Counted from the stretch's first letter, positions 1-10,495 are shown. The stretch: DNA of 64,000 nucleotides from Lepeophtheirus salmonis (GCF_016086655.4 NC_052134.2:13392001-13456000), one strand, 5' to 3'. Translations and numbers: made by a program. The notes: generated by a model not told the origin, from the sequence alone.

Positions 1-463
1 AAAAAACCCAAAAAACTGTTGAAGATTTACGTATAAAGTCAAAATCATAGAACGAGTTCTATCCTAATAATTTATTGGAATTAGTAATAGGAAGTTGAGC
101 CCCGATACAAAACCCAATTACAAAGTTATGTGATAAATTTGGGAAAGTAATTTGACGAAGATATTAAATTTATATGGAAGATGTACATTTTCCATATTCC
201 ATTCCCATGTTAAATAAATACACATTATTTATTCATACATAGAATCAAAAGGATTTAACCTCATTCCCAAAAATGTTCTTTGAGGTTTGTACCCGTATGT
301 TCATTTTTGCACTCATTGTAACTTTTTTAAGAATGAAGGCCTATTGAGGAGAACAGTATATTCCCTTTAAAATACTTCTTGATTTGGTTTGACAATAATA
401 CATTTTGTTACTTGCTCTCTATTTCTACCAATACCCTCCTGGTATACGGAATAATTTATTTGC
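1..463. other. AT-rich DNA, nothing recognised
   Basis: No extended frame, repeat or element end could be recognised. Confidence 0.6.
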
Positions 464-766
464 TTAATTGAATGAATTTTTAGTTTTCTGTATGAAATAA
501 TTAATTCCATCAAAGAATTCCCATAAAGATGGATATTTTTGCACCTTCTGTATGTTATTTTTCAAAGTAGATTTCCTTGATTTAAATGCCACATCTTCTG
601 TTTTACAGATGAATCCCTTTTTATCAGTACACTTGGCGTTTACCAATGAACCAAAATCCTCCTTAAACGACAAATATTTGCATTCGAGTCCATACAATAT
701 TGATCTATCATAAAATACAGCCAACTTGAGAAACTTATTCAAGAATATCCCAGCATTAGTAAACAA
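464..766 (-). CDS. Hypothetical 100-codon ORF
   Basis: An open frame of 100 codons on the minus strand that I do not recognise. The predicted protein is basic, with lysine-rich stretches and three cysteines, and has no obvious signal peptide or membrane segment. Upstream (higher coordinates) there is no clear promoter or splice acceptor. In DNA this AT-rich an open frame of this length can arise by chance. It could be an exon or a remnant of a larger element, because other minus-strand frames follow at 1074-1274 and 1573-2034, but they share no domain I can name. Confidence 0.15.
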   Translation of the reverse strand: MFTNAGIFLNKFLKLAVFYDRSILYGLECKYLSFKEDFGSLVNAKCTDKKGFICKTEDVAFKSRKSTLKNNIQKVQKYPSLWEFFDGINYFIQKTKNSFN

Positions 767-1572
767 TACTCATGCCCTAGTAAATGAGTATCGTTCAGAA
801 TATAACATTAACTTAAATTATTTATTTATTTATTACATATGAATAAGAGAGGTTGTTGATTATTATTATATATAACTTCCGTATCAATAACTATTTATCA
901 ATGTTCATTATATTCTGTAAAATTATGTAAGATAAAATATATATAGTCAATTAATTAGAAAACATCAAAGCCATCATTACAAGTATTTTTCTACTTTTCT
1001 CTGAAATAATTTAAATTTTAAATAAACTTTAAAGTTTAACTTGGGCATAATTATTCATATATTTAAAAAATGATTATCTTTTTTTCAAATAGACTATACA
1101 ATGGCCGGGCTTAACAAAAGAGTTGGAAAACTTTTTATTATGGCTTAACGAATAAGTTCGGGCAATGCCAGGTATACCCTTAAATTTAATCATATTTTCA
1201 TATTGTTCCAAAATTAACGCCCTGTTAACTTTGATGTAATTAAATTTAGAGTATTCAGGGTTTTCCATGAACACTGGTCCGACCGGATGGGCAAATATTC
1301 TAGAATAATAAAGTGTATATCATGTTGGAACAGACAAGTGGTTACAATTCAGGCAAAATATGTTATTTTTGACATGTGACACAGTAGTATTATCGTATAA
1401 TGATTGATTACTCCGTTGAAATCTAACATCATTATTAGTTGACTATATGTATAATTAAAATTGAAGTATAACTTTTTAACTCATTTCAAAGAAATTGGCG
1501 TTTATTTATTAGATTTTTAAGAGTTTTAAAAGTAAATCAACAAGTTGAAATAAAAATACAAATTAAAACAAC
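767..1572. other. AT-rich DNA, nothing recognised
   Basis: Contains one 66-codon minus-strand frame (1074-1274) with no recognisable domain. No repeat shared with other parts of the window was seen. Confidence 0.5.
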
Positions 1573-2040
1573 CTACATATACAGTGTTAGCTTCATTTTA
1601 GATCTTAAAAAGTATTTGCAACTGTCAGTGTGTTTTTTTTGCCTGCGATAAACGCGTCCAAGTGGCTTTTTGAGTGTAAAAGGTTCTTGAGCCTTGTTAT
1701 AAGCCATCAAAATGACATGATTGATTGCAAGATCATCCGAGAGATTAATGGGCCATTTAGAACAAAGTATCGAGCTGCTCAGGGCAATTGTATAAACGCC
1801 GTAGAGTCTGATGCAAGTGTATGTATATTTCTTCAAACACAAGAAAACATTCGAGGCTAGGGCCTTCAACAAGGATGGAATGCCGAATACTCTGTATGGA
1901 GTCCGTATGGGTCTCAAATCTATCTGTTTTTGTAATTTCTTTGTTCCACAATTTCCTTTTGTTCTGGATGATCCTGAAAAAACTGTATGTTCCACGTTTT
2001 GGCCTAGCACCAGCAGAAACACACACGATCTCAACTAAAG
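1573..2040. other. Unidentified coding-like patch, open on both strands
   Basis: The patch is visibly richer in G+C than its surroundings. It is open for 153 codons on the minus strand and carries overlapping 75-89 codon frames on both strands. Base composition alone could produce the double-strand openness. I see no transposase, reverse transcriptase or zinc-finger motif in any frame. It may be a decayed gene or element fragment; strand and identity are unresolved. Confidence 0.25.
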
Positions 2041-2697
2041 GACAAAAACAATTTAAATTCTATTGACTAATATTATTTAATTTGCAACTTATGTCTAGAG
2101 TTGACACAGTCATATTAAATAAAACTCTTGTTAATATCACCTGTTTCTTATATGATTACTGCTATAAAGAGGAGATCCTTCTACATTTAAAATAGCCTAA
2201 GTTCAGGGAAAATATTATAATTATATTTAAATACATATATACTTATTTTATGATGCATTTTTAAAACAATTTAACGATGTCCTATGAAATAGTGAAAAAG
2301 AAAGAAAAAAAAACCCCAGCACATCTAACAACCATGTTTTCTTTTCTAATCTTTAATGGTTGTTTTTCATTATAAACGTGTCAACTCTACTCATGTCTAT
2401 TCTTATCCTAGATTCCTTTAAGAAAACGATAAGAGACACACTAAAGAATGAGACGAAAATCTATTTACAATTATCACTTTTAACGCTGATAGGTTAATAA
2501 TTGTAAACTAAAATATGATCATCTCTCAATTTTTGTAGCAGGATCAATTTCAAGTTCCATATTAAGGACTGATGGAACCCTAATACTATTCAAGTTTGGT
2601 ACTTTCCAAGAATTGATATTAATTTATACCTTGGGGACTCAAAAATTTTAAATTAGTGGCAAATAACTTAACATTTGATCTTCCGCAAATCGGAGCA
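2041..2697. other. AT-rich DNA, nothing recognised
   Basis: A and T runs and no frame of note. Confidence 0.5.
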
Positions 2698-3056
2698 ACA
2701 TTAATGGGAATCATCAATATTAAGTGATGATCCATGAACCATAGGTACAGCTATACAACAAATTAGTAATGTTCACTTGCTACTCGCATCATTGGGCATC
2801 ATGAGCGTTATTTATTTATACTAGTTTGCTTACGAAACGATCGAGAGTGACACAGTCTTGCAGCAAAATAACACAAGAATATTTTTTATGTAGCTAGATC
2901 CCATGTGTCATATTGAAGTATACACGTAAAGAAATGCTTAAAGCTTGAGTTTGATGGGAATTTTTGGATATGTGCGGTTATGTAATGTTCTAATAATCAT
3001 CTGCTATTGTTTTTATTTATAAAGTGTGACTGTATCTTCGAAAGACGACCAAATTG
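2698..3056 (+). repeat. Dispersed repeat R1, copy 1
   Basis: This stretch aligns with 10182-10495 over most of its length, starting at TTAATGGGAATC and running through TTCACTTGCTACTCGCATCA and TAGTTTGCTTACGAAA. The two copies differ by scattered substitutions and small indels, as expected of old dispersed copies. A core containing TAGTTTG, then a GCxGTCTT word and GCAAAAT, recurs more distantly at 32545-32640 and 49235-49330. No coding frame is present. The class is unknown. Confidence 0.75.
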
Positions 3057-3089
3057 AAGCAAAAATAATTATTGTAAATTATTTTTTTC

Positions 3090-3563
3090 TTGACCGATTT
3101 TCACTTAATGGACCGATTTTTTTTCAGTCTCAATTAATGGACCGATTTTTTTCTGTCTCTTAAATTATGAGAGACTAATTTTTTTTTCTAGATCAATCGT
3201 TATTCATTTTTTTTCAAAAAAATCATAAAAGAACAAGATAAGTTCTAGAACAAATACTGTATACAAATATGAGAAGCCTGGATCAAAATTAATCCGAACT
3301 ATCTCTGTTTAAACTTCATGTAACGTCAGTTATACTTAAAAAAACATATGATGTCATGTTATAAACAATTTATTTGTAAAATCGGTCTAGACTGTTTTTT
3401 TGGTACTGCACTAACCGAAATTTTTTTTTGGACCGATGTAGACCGAATCTTTATTTGAGAGCGGACTAGACCGAGCTTTTTATTGGACAGAACTAATTCA
3501 GTCCAACAAAAAATATAACAGTCTCAGACCGGTCTAGGATTTCCAGACCGAACCCCAACACTA
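3090..3563 (-). mobile_element. ACCG-rich hAT-type MITE, copy 1
   Basis: This is the same family as 19427-19921. The copies share GACCGATTTTTTT blocks, a TTCTAGAACAAATACTGTAT core, the word GGTCTAGACTG, and a CAGACCGGTCTAGGATTTCC end. The right end here reads CAACACTA, the complement of the TAGTGTTG terminus seen on several repeats in the window. The left end is worn away near 3090, so no target duplication can be shown. There is no coding capacity. Confidence 0.7.
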
Positions 3564-3591
3564 GTTCTTTTCCTTTTATCAGTCGAGGTTG

Positions 3592-3640
3592 CGAATGTAT
3601 AAAAAACTCGCCGCGGTCCGAGGTAGTCTAGCCTTCAATT
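3592..3640 (+). promoter_or_regulatory. Possible TATA-type core promoter
   Basis: TATAAAAAA near 3598 is followed by a GC-rich block, CTCGCCGCGG, unusual in this AT-rich window. It lies about 270 bp upstream of the ATG of the hAT/CGGBP1-like frame at 3866. The assignment rests only on the TATA-like word and its position. Confidence 0.25.
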
Positions 3641-3865
3641 TAATAAGGGTGATAATTTTGATAAGAATAGAAAAGCGTGCGAGGAGAAGAGAAGAAATAC
3701 TTATGGCATCATTGATTAAATAATATACATCTTCTTCTATCAATCTAGAACGTTAGCATTCTCGCCTTTATTATTCAATATTAATATAATATTAGATGGT
3801 GATAGTCGATAGAGAACTGAATAAAATGCCTAAAATAACTTCGGCTTCTGACTAGATTTCTGAAA

Positions 3866-4245
3866 ATGGAGGCCCAGGAATTTGAAAAATACTTACCGGA
3901 TGAGAAACAGATGGTTTGTCGGATTTGTCGATATAAATGTGCCTTTAATCCCCTATCTAGAATTACACGCCACTCATTATCTCATATCAAGAGCATGGAT
4001 ATTCATCTAAAAAATCAAGTTAATGATGAATACATCAAGTCAAATTTTAACTGTGATCTCACAAAGATGTTTATTGCATGTAATATAACCTTATCCATTG
4101 CTAATCATCTACGTTCAAAAAATTTATGGAGAAATACTCGGGTAAACCTATCCCTTCCCGAGGAACCATCATTAAATTAATGGAGGATGTTGGTACTGAT
4201 GTCATTTCTAGAAATACATATAAAAATGTTTTGAGGCATCCACAC
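3866..4245 (+). pseudogene. hAT / CGGBP1-like zinc-finger gene fragment, frameshifted
   Basis: The first frame (3866-4180) starts ATG-GAG and has a zinc-finger-like array, CRICRYKC followed by RHSLSHIKS (Cys-x2-Cys ... His-x4-His), near residues 18-41. It then continues into a DL-x3-F-x-ACNI segment typical of the CGGBP1 and hAT-transposase DNA-binding region. Near 4110 the reading shifts by one base: the next frame continues KKFMEKYSGKPIPSRGT, the expected following segment, to a stop at about 4245. The join therefore marks a frameshift and not the end of the protein. The catalytic hAT core is absent, so this is either a truncated transposon head or a decayed CGGBP1-like host gene. A TATA-like element lies upstream. 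Family assignment is from motif memory. Confidence 0.6.
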
Positions 4246-5854
4246 TAAATGACGATCAAGTTATCAGTAAAAAGTATAAAATATTTACTAATTTCGAAAT
4301 TGAACTCTGAATTTTGTACTATATAACATTAAGTATTCTATTTTTTTAAAATCTAACCCTAAAATATGATTCTATTTTAGCTAAACATATCAAGAATTAT
4401 GATACACAACTCATTAAATAGCAAAAACAACTCCTTAAATGGTTACAACAACGGGGGTAGTAGCTTTGGATGGTTCTCAACTAGTTTGTCAATAACTATT
4501 ACTTTTTTTATCACTTAAGGCTTAGCTATGGTTGATAGGCTCCAAGAAATGGTGTTCAGAAAACTCATAAAAGGCAAAAACAACTGCTTAAATGGTCACA
4601 ACAACGGGGGTAGTTACATTGGGTGTAGCAATATAATTAGCAATTGTGTATATCCTTCATGATAATAGTATGTTGTTATATAAGCATAAGTAACGGGGGA
4701 AATATCTTTTTTGATGCTCTTAATAAGGAGTAATATCCCCGGACATTACTACATAATTAGCTTTTGCTCTAAATCTTTAAAATGGATTTATTTGTAACAT
4801 TTTTTTATTAGTATATTTATTTTCTAATTTTATGATTTTGACATTTACTTTATTATTAACAGTTAGTTAGATTTCCTCGGTAGAGATATATCTATCCTGT
4901 GCACAATTGTATATAGCAACTTCCACATGAAGAAGAAAGGGGATTATCTTTTTGATTAAACTCCACGTCTCGCTTGTGTTTTGCAACCTAAAGTTATGAC
5001 ATATTTAACTGGATTCCGGTGTCAGAACAAGAAAATATTATTTGGATCAATCTATTATTTCAATCTTCTGTATTTTATTATTTATTGTTATTAGTTATAT
5101 GATTCCAATTGTTTAATTTTGTATATTTAACATAAATATATGATGGTATATTTTTTATTATGTAGATTATATTTAATTAAAGCCTTCTTTTTTAAACTTG
5201 GAAGTTCAAATATATTTCGAAATACTCTACTTTGTCGTTTCATTAGCTGTTATTCTGAGAATAAGGTTCATAATGAATTACAATTTCATGGAGGGTGACG
5301 TTATAAAATCTACTGTAACGGATAAAAAACGTCGAAGTTAATTATACATACGTGGTATATCTTCATTAAACATTTTGCTAATAAATACTTTCGCTATACC
5401 CTCAAAAATCATAATAAAGCAGGCAGATGATAATCACATAAGTTTTTAAACAATGATACCATATGTCTTCTCCCCCCCCCCTTTCTCCTTGCACGCGTTT
5501 TTCTCTACAATATGATCAACTTTAATTATAATGTCGGTTAACACTGAACATCTATTTTGAATCCGTTTATTCTTAAATTGATTTTAATCGTCGCAATATT
5601 TCAAATATCGACACTAAACCTCAACATTTTTAAAGATATATATGTACCAATAATATATGGATATATCAATTCATTAAACATATATCTTGTAGAAGTTGTG
5701 ATGTCTGTACGAGTTGCAGCTTGAATATGCACATTGCACAAGTTGCAATTTCTTCGTCAGTAAATGCATAATTTAATTACCAACTATGAGGTGATCATAT
5801 AATTTCATTTTGATCTATTAAAACTACATGGTCATTATAAGTGATGTCTAAATT
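4246..5854. other. AT-rich DNA with one local direct repeat
   Basis: No gene seen. A 41-bp sequence at 4421-4461 recurs at 4574-4614 with two differences (core ACAACAACGGGGGTAGT). A run of about a dozen C lies near 5470. Confidence 0.55.
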
Positions 5855-5897
5855 ATGCAAATGAAATTAAATTTCTATTTTCTACAACCATTTTTAG

Positions 5898-6218
5898 GTA
5901 AAAAATATTCAGTTATTAGAGTGAAGGTAGGATTGAGTGAAAAGTACTCGGATATTCAAAATATGCCATATCTATCTTCCCATCTATTTAGATTTTTACC
6001 TTTTTTCTCCATAAATATAAACGGACATCCAGTAGAATATATTTCAATATATTTACATTCATTCGAAGTGAAAGAAAATCTTTTTAAATTGACCATACCT
6101 AAGATAGTGGACCCTTTAGAGCTTACTAAGGAACTCGCTGGCACCAAGATTTGGACTCATGTGCCAGAAACAAAGTGTTTGTCATTCAAGCTTTGCAACT
6201 TTAGCACTAAAGCCAATA
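5898..6218 (+). CDS. Candidate internal exon of an unidentified host gene
   Basis: An open stretch of 321 nt (107 codons) lies between a good acceptor (pyrimidine-rich, ending CATTTTTAG at 5897) and a consensus donor (GTAAGTG from 6219). Both boundaries fall after the first base of a codon, so the exon is symmetric phase 1-1 and could be skipped without a frameshift. The frame stays open upstream to an in-frame ATG at 5855 and ends at a stop just past the donor. The protein is unrecognised: mixed hydrophobic and polar, with two cysteines near the C-terminal end and no transposase motif. No partner exons are visible nearby. It could be a chance frame, but the paired splice signals and lack of repeat similarity favour a real exon. 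Confidence 0.35.
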
Positions 6219-6289
6219 GTAAGTGTGTCTAAGAACATTATAGACAGTATTTTAGATACAAAAATAATGTACATTTATCCTGTATAAGT

Positions 6290-6690
6290 TGGCCCACACG
6301 TCATACTTTCTCTTTCTATCCCCAAATTGGAGACAGCGACAGAGGATAGTTGAAACTCAACTCTCGCAACCTTTTAATAATAGGGAAATATATTTGGTAC
6401 TACAAACGTAGGGACGCGAAGTGAAGGGAAGAATATAATTGGCTGAGGAAGAGAAGACGCGAAGTGAAGAATACATTGAAGGACAAAAGGGATCTCGACT
6501 TTTCCGAGTTATTCCGTTAATTAACACTTCGAATGGTCACGAAAGTATATAGAAGGTCACATTGTGTGGAAGAAGTTGTGAATTTGGCTGTTATGGACTT
6601 TTCGGAGGAGGGGGGTGAGTTCTCTCGGAGTCCATCCGTTGATTGAGAGAGGAAACTGGAGGAGATCATATCTAATTATGTAAGGCATTA
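6290..6690. other. GC-richer single-copy patch, possible untranslated exon or promoter
   Basis: This patch is clearly richer in G+C than its surroundings and is not repeated in the window. GACGCGAAGTGAAG occurs twice about 40 bp apart (near 6412 and 6452). A possible donor (TTATGTAAGG) lies near 6677 and a possible acceptor (AATTTCAG) near 6739. No long frame runs through it. It lies just downstream of the exon candidate at 5898-6218, so a gene segment is possible. Confidence 0.25.
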
Positions 6691-6996
6691 CGACTTTTTC
6701 TTATATCTACCATGCTCATGACAGTAGAATTAATTTCAGGTTCACTTTGTACAGGGAGTCGTAGTATGCAAATTCTTACAGGGATTTTCCTTCTTGGAGA
6801 TCGATAAACTCGGATAGGTGTGACTTCAAAGCATAATTGAATTATTTATTAATAAATAATCATGGTCCTTATTCAAACTTAATTATTTTTTACCTAATAA
6901 TAACGGTTTTTGGATTTGAGAAATAAAACACATAAAATATTATATTATGGTCAAAACTTTATTATGAACCGAAAACACAATCCTTTACAAATATTT

Positions 6997-7330
6997 CTAG
7001 AAAATAATCCCCTTCATATGTTGGCTGCAACTGGTATTTAAATGGTCCATTCTTTCACGCCAATTTTCGATGACGCGTTCGAGCATTGTGACCGGAATCT
7101 CAAGAATAACTCGCTCAATATTTGCTTCCAATGCTTCAATCGTCGCTGGTTTATCCACATATACTTTTGCTTTTACATAGCTCCAAAGATAAAGTCCAAA
7201 GGTGTGATATCACACGATCTTGGTGGCCAATTCACCGGGCCAAAACGTGAAATTAATTGCTCACCAATATAATGTCCCAATAAGTCCATTGTTACGCGCG
7301 TTGTGTGGCAAGTTTACCAGAATACATCCT
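6997..7330 (-). pseudogene. Tc1/mariner-type transposase, C-terminal remnant
   Basis: On the minus strand the frame carries a T-C-H-T-x-R-V-T-M-D-L segment, then FGPVNWPPRSCDITPLD. This is the conserved block holding the third catalytic aspartate (WPPRSCD-x-TPLD). It continues through a VDKPATIEALEANI segment and a tail ending ...MKGIIF-stop at 6997. A one- or two-base shift sits near 7200, just after TPLD. The N-terminal DNA-binding domain and the first two catalytic acidic residues are missing. The family is the same broad mariner-like group as 56310-57218, but the sequence is distinct. No inverted ends could be paired. Confidence 0.8.
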
Positions 7331-8037
7331 ATTTTACCGGATTTATTTGCACTTTTAGCTCCATTTTTATGCATTATTTGGACATCACTAGTCATTATGT
7401 ATTTATGAGTAAGATAACTGTAATCATTTAAACTTTATAATGCGCCAAAGAATTCTTATCTTTTAGAAATTTATTATAAAATAGTCAAAAATGACACAAT
7501 TATAATATAGATCATTCATGGAATTTTCAATTCTTGAATTGTCCTCATCCCAAGTACAATAAATCCTTCATTTAAAAGGAGTGATCTTATTTTTAATTGT
7601 AACTTGTATATTTTTGTACAAATTGACCCTGCTCAAGTACCCTATTTTGTATTCAAGCAGGGTCAGATAAAGTAATTCTAATAACTTTCTCCTCCTAAAA
7701 CTGCCAAGTAGTGGAACTCATGGAATTTGATGAATGATATTCAGCACGGACATTCTAGTGTTCACTCTCTACAATTAGCAACGTCAAAAAAACGTCATTC
7801 AGTATATGATTGATTGAAATATTATTCAATTGTATTTTGAGAACGTTAAGATAGCAACATGAAAAGGAGAAACCCATGAACAAAAAAACAAGGTAAGGAA
7901 ATAAAACAATAACTCATATCGATTGATGATTTGAGAAATCAGAAAAAATCATATTGTGAAATATTGGCGATTGTCCATATTGATAATTTATTTGTACAAA
8001 ATATGCTTGGCTTAAAAGTGAATATTTTGGGGATATA
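7331..8037. other. AT-rich DNA with one hairpin
   Basis: No gene recognised; it holds the inverted repeat listed at 7624-7665. Confidence 0.5.
7624..7665. repeat. Short perfect inverted repeat
   Basis: TGACCCTGCT (7624-7633) and AGCAGGGTCA (7656-7665) form a perfect 10-bp stem around a 22-nt loop. It is not followed by a T run and there is no adjacent gene, so I do not call it a terminator. It could be a small MITE core. Confidence 0.6.
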
Positions 8038-8433
8038 ATGATATTAGGGTCCATAGACATAAAAACATTAAGTGATGAGATGAAAAAAAGGTTGGTACCA
8101 TCTTGGTTATCCAAAACATTCAACACAACACTACCCTTATTCTATCACGCAACCTTTATTCAAAAAAGATATCCAAAACAGGCCCGAAATCATTTGATAA
8201 TTTGCCTAATAAATAAATCCCACCAACTGCTATTCATCTGTTATCTACTCCTATACCATCATTGTCATGTTATTTCTCCCCATTTTTTAAAATCAGTTAC
8301 ATATATATGTTACGAGCAATGTGGAAAATCGGGCATTTTGCAAATCCCTGTTAAAGCGGGAAATGTGCAAAATGCCCAGGACATCAATAACTTTTACGTT
8401 CATTACATTGTTAGGTTAAATGATTGTGGGTAG
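8038..8433 (+). CDS. Hypothetical 131-codon ORF overlapping a hairpin
   Basis: An open frame of 131 codons that I do not recognise. The first 40 residues are basic and polar. The middle (about residues 62-82) is rich in leucine, tyrosine and histidine and could pass for a weak membrane segment. The C-terminal third is encoded by the strong hairpin at 8331-8377, which argues that at least that part is repeat-derived rather than a natural protein. No start context or splice site supports it. Confidence 0.15.
   Translation: MILGSIDIKTLSDEMKKRLVPSWLSKTFNTTLPLFYHATFIQKRYPKQARNHLIICLINKSHQLLFICYLLLYHHCHVISPHFLKSVTYICYEQCGKSGILQIPVKAGNVQNAQDINNFYVHYIVRLNDCG
8331..8377. repeat. Strong nested hairpin
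   Basis: GGGCATTTTGCA (8331-8342) pairs perfectly with TGCAAAATGCCC (8366-8377). Inside the loop CCC and GGG can also pair, extending the fold. The stem is 12 bp with no mismatch in otherwise decayed DNA. It could be the terminal hairpin of a mobile element. Confidence 0.7.
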
Positions 8434-8455
8434 TTTGATTTTTAAACAATTCATT

Positions 8456-8557
8456 GCAAGCAATTTGATCATTAAGGATTTGATTTGATATAATTTCATA
8501 GCAAGCAATTTGATCATTAAGGATTTGATTTGATATAATTTCATTGCAAGCAATTTT
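8456..8557 (+). repeat. 45-bp tandem repeat, 2.3 copies
   Basis: The unit starts GCAAGCAATTTGATCATTAA. It begins at 8456 and 8501 and again, partially, at 8546. The two full units differ at only one or two positions, so the duplication is recent. Confidence 0.9.
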
Positions 8558-8689
8558 ATAATTGTGTGCATTTTTATCTAAATTAATATTTTATTTGGAC
8601 AATCAAACTATTATATGACAAGAAATTGTCACAAAAGACCTCATTTTATTTTTCAAAATATATCTTGCCCAAAAGGTTGTCCAAGTAGA

Positions 8690-8825
8690 CAGCTGGTACC
8701 CAAAGGGGATCAAAATCTATCACCACCGCTATCCTAAGTATCAAGGACTTTTTTTTAATATCCTATGTTACATCTCAGCCCACGGGTTGTGAAAGTGAAC
8801 CACCGGTTTTGCCTAAGAACCATTT
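8690..8825. repeat. Degenerate satellite-like monomer
   Basis: It contains AAGTATCAAGGAC, a T run, AATATCC, CAGCCCACGGGTTGTG and GAACCACCGGT in that order. This matches the monomer order of the array at 41110-41400. Confidence 0.5.
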
Positions 8826-9369
8826 GAGACATTTGGTCGTAAAATAATATTTAATATATTGGTACATATATGAGATTGTATATTTTAATTCAATTACACA
8901 ATTGCGTCTTAAGGAACGTCTTCGAGAAGTACCTCACATGCGTTTCTTTGTGAAGTGAAATCACGTTTCAATTACTTCATTACAACTTGTACACTCTGAA
9001 TAATGTGTATAACTGGTTTCTAAATACAAAAGCAAGTTCAAAGATTTTCCCTCAAAATGAAGCCTGCATTATATTTGTATTGTTCGACGAATAACCACCA
9101 GTTTAAAGAATTAATCCTTTGTAGGGATTGGAAAATTGTACTAAATTAGCAAAAAAATAATCGTATAAGTGACGGAATCGTAAATTGATTGATGCTATGC
9201 GTTTGGAAAACCATATTTAACCCAAATTATGTATCATATATCAAATGAAGTTTCTAAAATATAGTTAACATTTTTGAATATCTCAAAACATCCCATAAAT
9301 TTGAATACAATGCCTATAACTGAATTAAGTATGTGATAGTATTATTGTCATCGATAATTTTCCCAATTG
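8826..9369. other. AT-rich DNA, nothing recognised
   Basis: No frame or repeat of note. Confidence 0.5.
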
Positions 9370-9890
9370 ACCTATTTGCCTTGATCCATGTTAGTATTTT
9401 CTTGTACCTCTCGAGCCCCCTGGATTTCATATCCTCTGTCAGAAGATGGCGTGGGGGTCCTTCTGAAATAAACTAGTCCTAAGTTGTGCTTTACAGTCCT
9501 CCCGATGGTCCTAGGAGCCACTGAGAAGTTGTTGGCGAGGCGATTTATCGACTTAACAGGATCCTCCTTTATATTCTTCTCCAAACATTTTTCTATGTAT
9601 TCTATATTTACTTTTCATCTTGTCCAACTTAAAAACCAGGCTCCTAGAACACTTAACAATATCTGTAATCTTTATCATATCAACTCCAGCATCTAGGAGA
9701 TCTGAGATGCACTTCTATTTTGCTTGTTGCTCGCTCATGATGATGAAATTACTGAAGGATTAGTAGAGTTTGTTTATGTAAAAAGGTAGGTGGGAACAGA
9801 ATATCCAAAATAATCACTAAACATTTTCATAGTAATGAGAAAATAAACATTAATTAACAGTCCACTTTTTGCTACCCTAACCTGTATGTC
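9370..9890 (-). pseudogene. Tc1/mariner transposase head, family B copy 1
   Basis: On the minus strand a start at about 9737 reads MSEQQAK, stop, KCISDLLDAGVD, the beginning of a Tc1-type paired-like DNA-binding domain. After a shift the frame at 9584-9372 continues through SINRLANNFSVAPRTIGRTV, a second helix-turn-helix typical of Tc1 transposases, to RRTPTPSSD and a decayed tail. The catalytic part is absent. The same 5' leader and head occur at 20865-21500. The outer end near 9880 reads, on the minus strand, TACAGGTTAGGGTAGCAAAA, which resembles a TA-flanked inverted-repeat end. Confidence 0.75.
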
Positions 9891-10181
9891 TTTTAAATAT
9901 TTAATATTATTTTGATCTAATGATAAGGCAAACACTTTAATCAATAAAAGAAGTTGTAATGTAATGTTCTTTATCTTTTGAGTGTATAAAAAAAAACACC
10001 GTTAAAATGGATTCGACATTTATACAAGGGTAAAACATAACTACACGAAGTTACTTTTATCTATTTTAACTTAATCCGACTCTAACAAAGAAACTTCAAT
10101 TAATTATTTTAAGACCCCTACGGGGGCGATATTAGCTGAGTATTAGAATTTCTCATTTCACTTCATATTGTTGATGATAAC
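9891..10181. other. AT-rich DNA, nothing recognised
   Basis: No frame or repeat of note. Confidence 0.5.
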
Positions 10182-10495
10182 ATTAATGGGAATCGTCAAT
10201 ATTTAGTGATGCTCCTTGAACCATATGTACAGCTATACAAAAAGTGTTATTAATGTTCACTTGCTACTCGCATCATTGGGCATCATAAGCGTTATTTACT
10301 TATACTAGTTTGCTTACGAAAAGATCGAGAGAGACGCAGTCTTGCAACGAAATAACACAAGAATATTTTTTATGTAGCAAGATTCCATTGAGTTTGATTG
10401 GAATTTTTTTGATATGTGAGTTTATGTAATGTTCTAATAATTATCTGCAATTGTTTTTATTTATAAAGTGTGAGTGAATCTTCAAAAGACGACAA
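10182..10495 (+). repeat. Dispersed repeat R1, copy 2
   Basis: Aligns with 2698-3056 in the same orientation. It lacks a short internal piece present in copy 1 after the AATATTTTTTATGTAGC word. Confidence 0.75.

Noticed and set aside
7624..7665. Hairpin as a bacterial-type terminator
   Set aside because: No T run follows, no gene precedes it and the context is eukaryotic.
8451..8560. Tandem repeat as a possible CRISPR array
   Set aside because: Units are contiguous with no spacers and the genome is eukaryotic.
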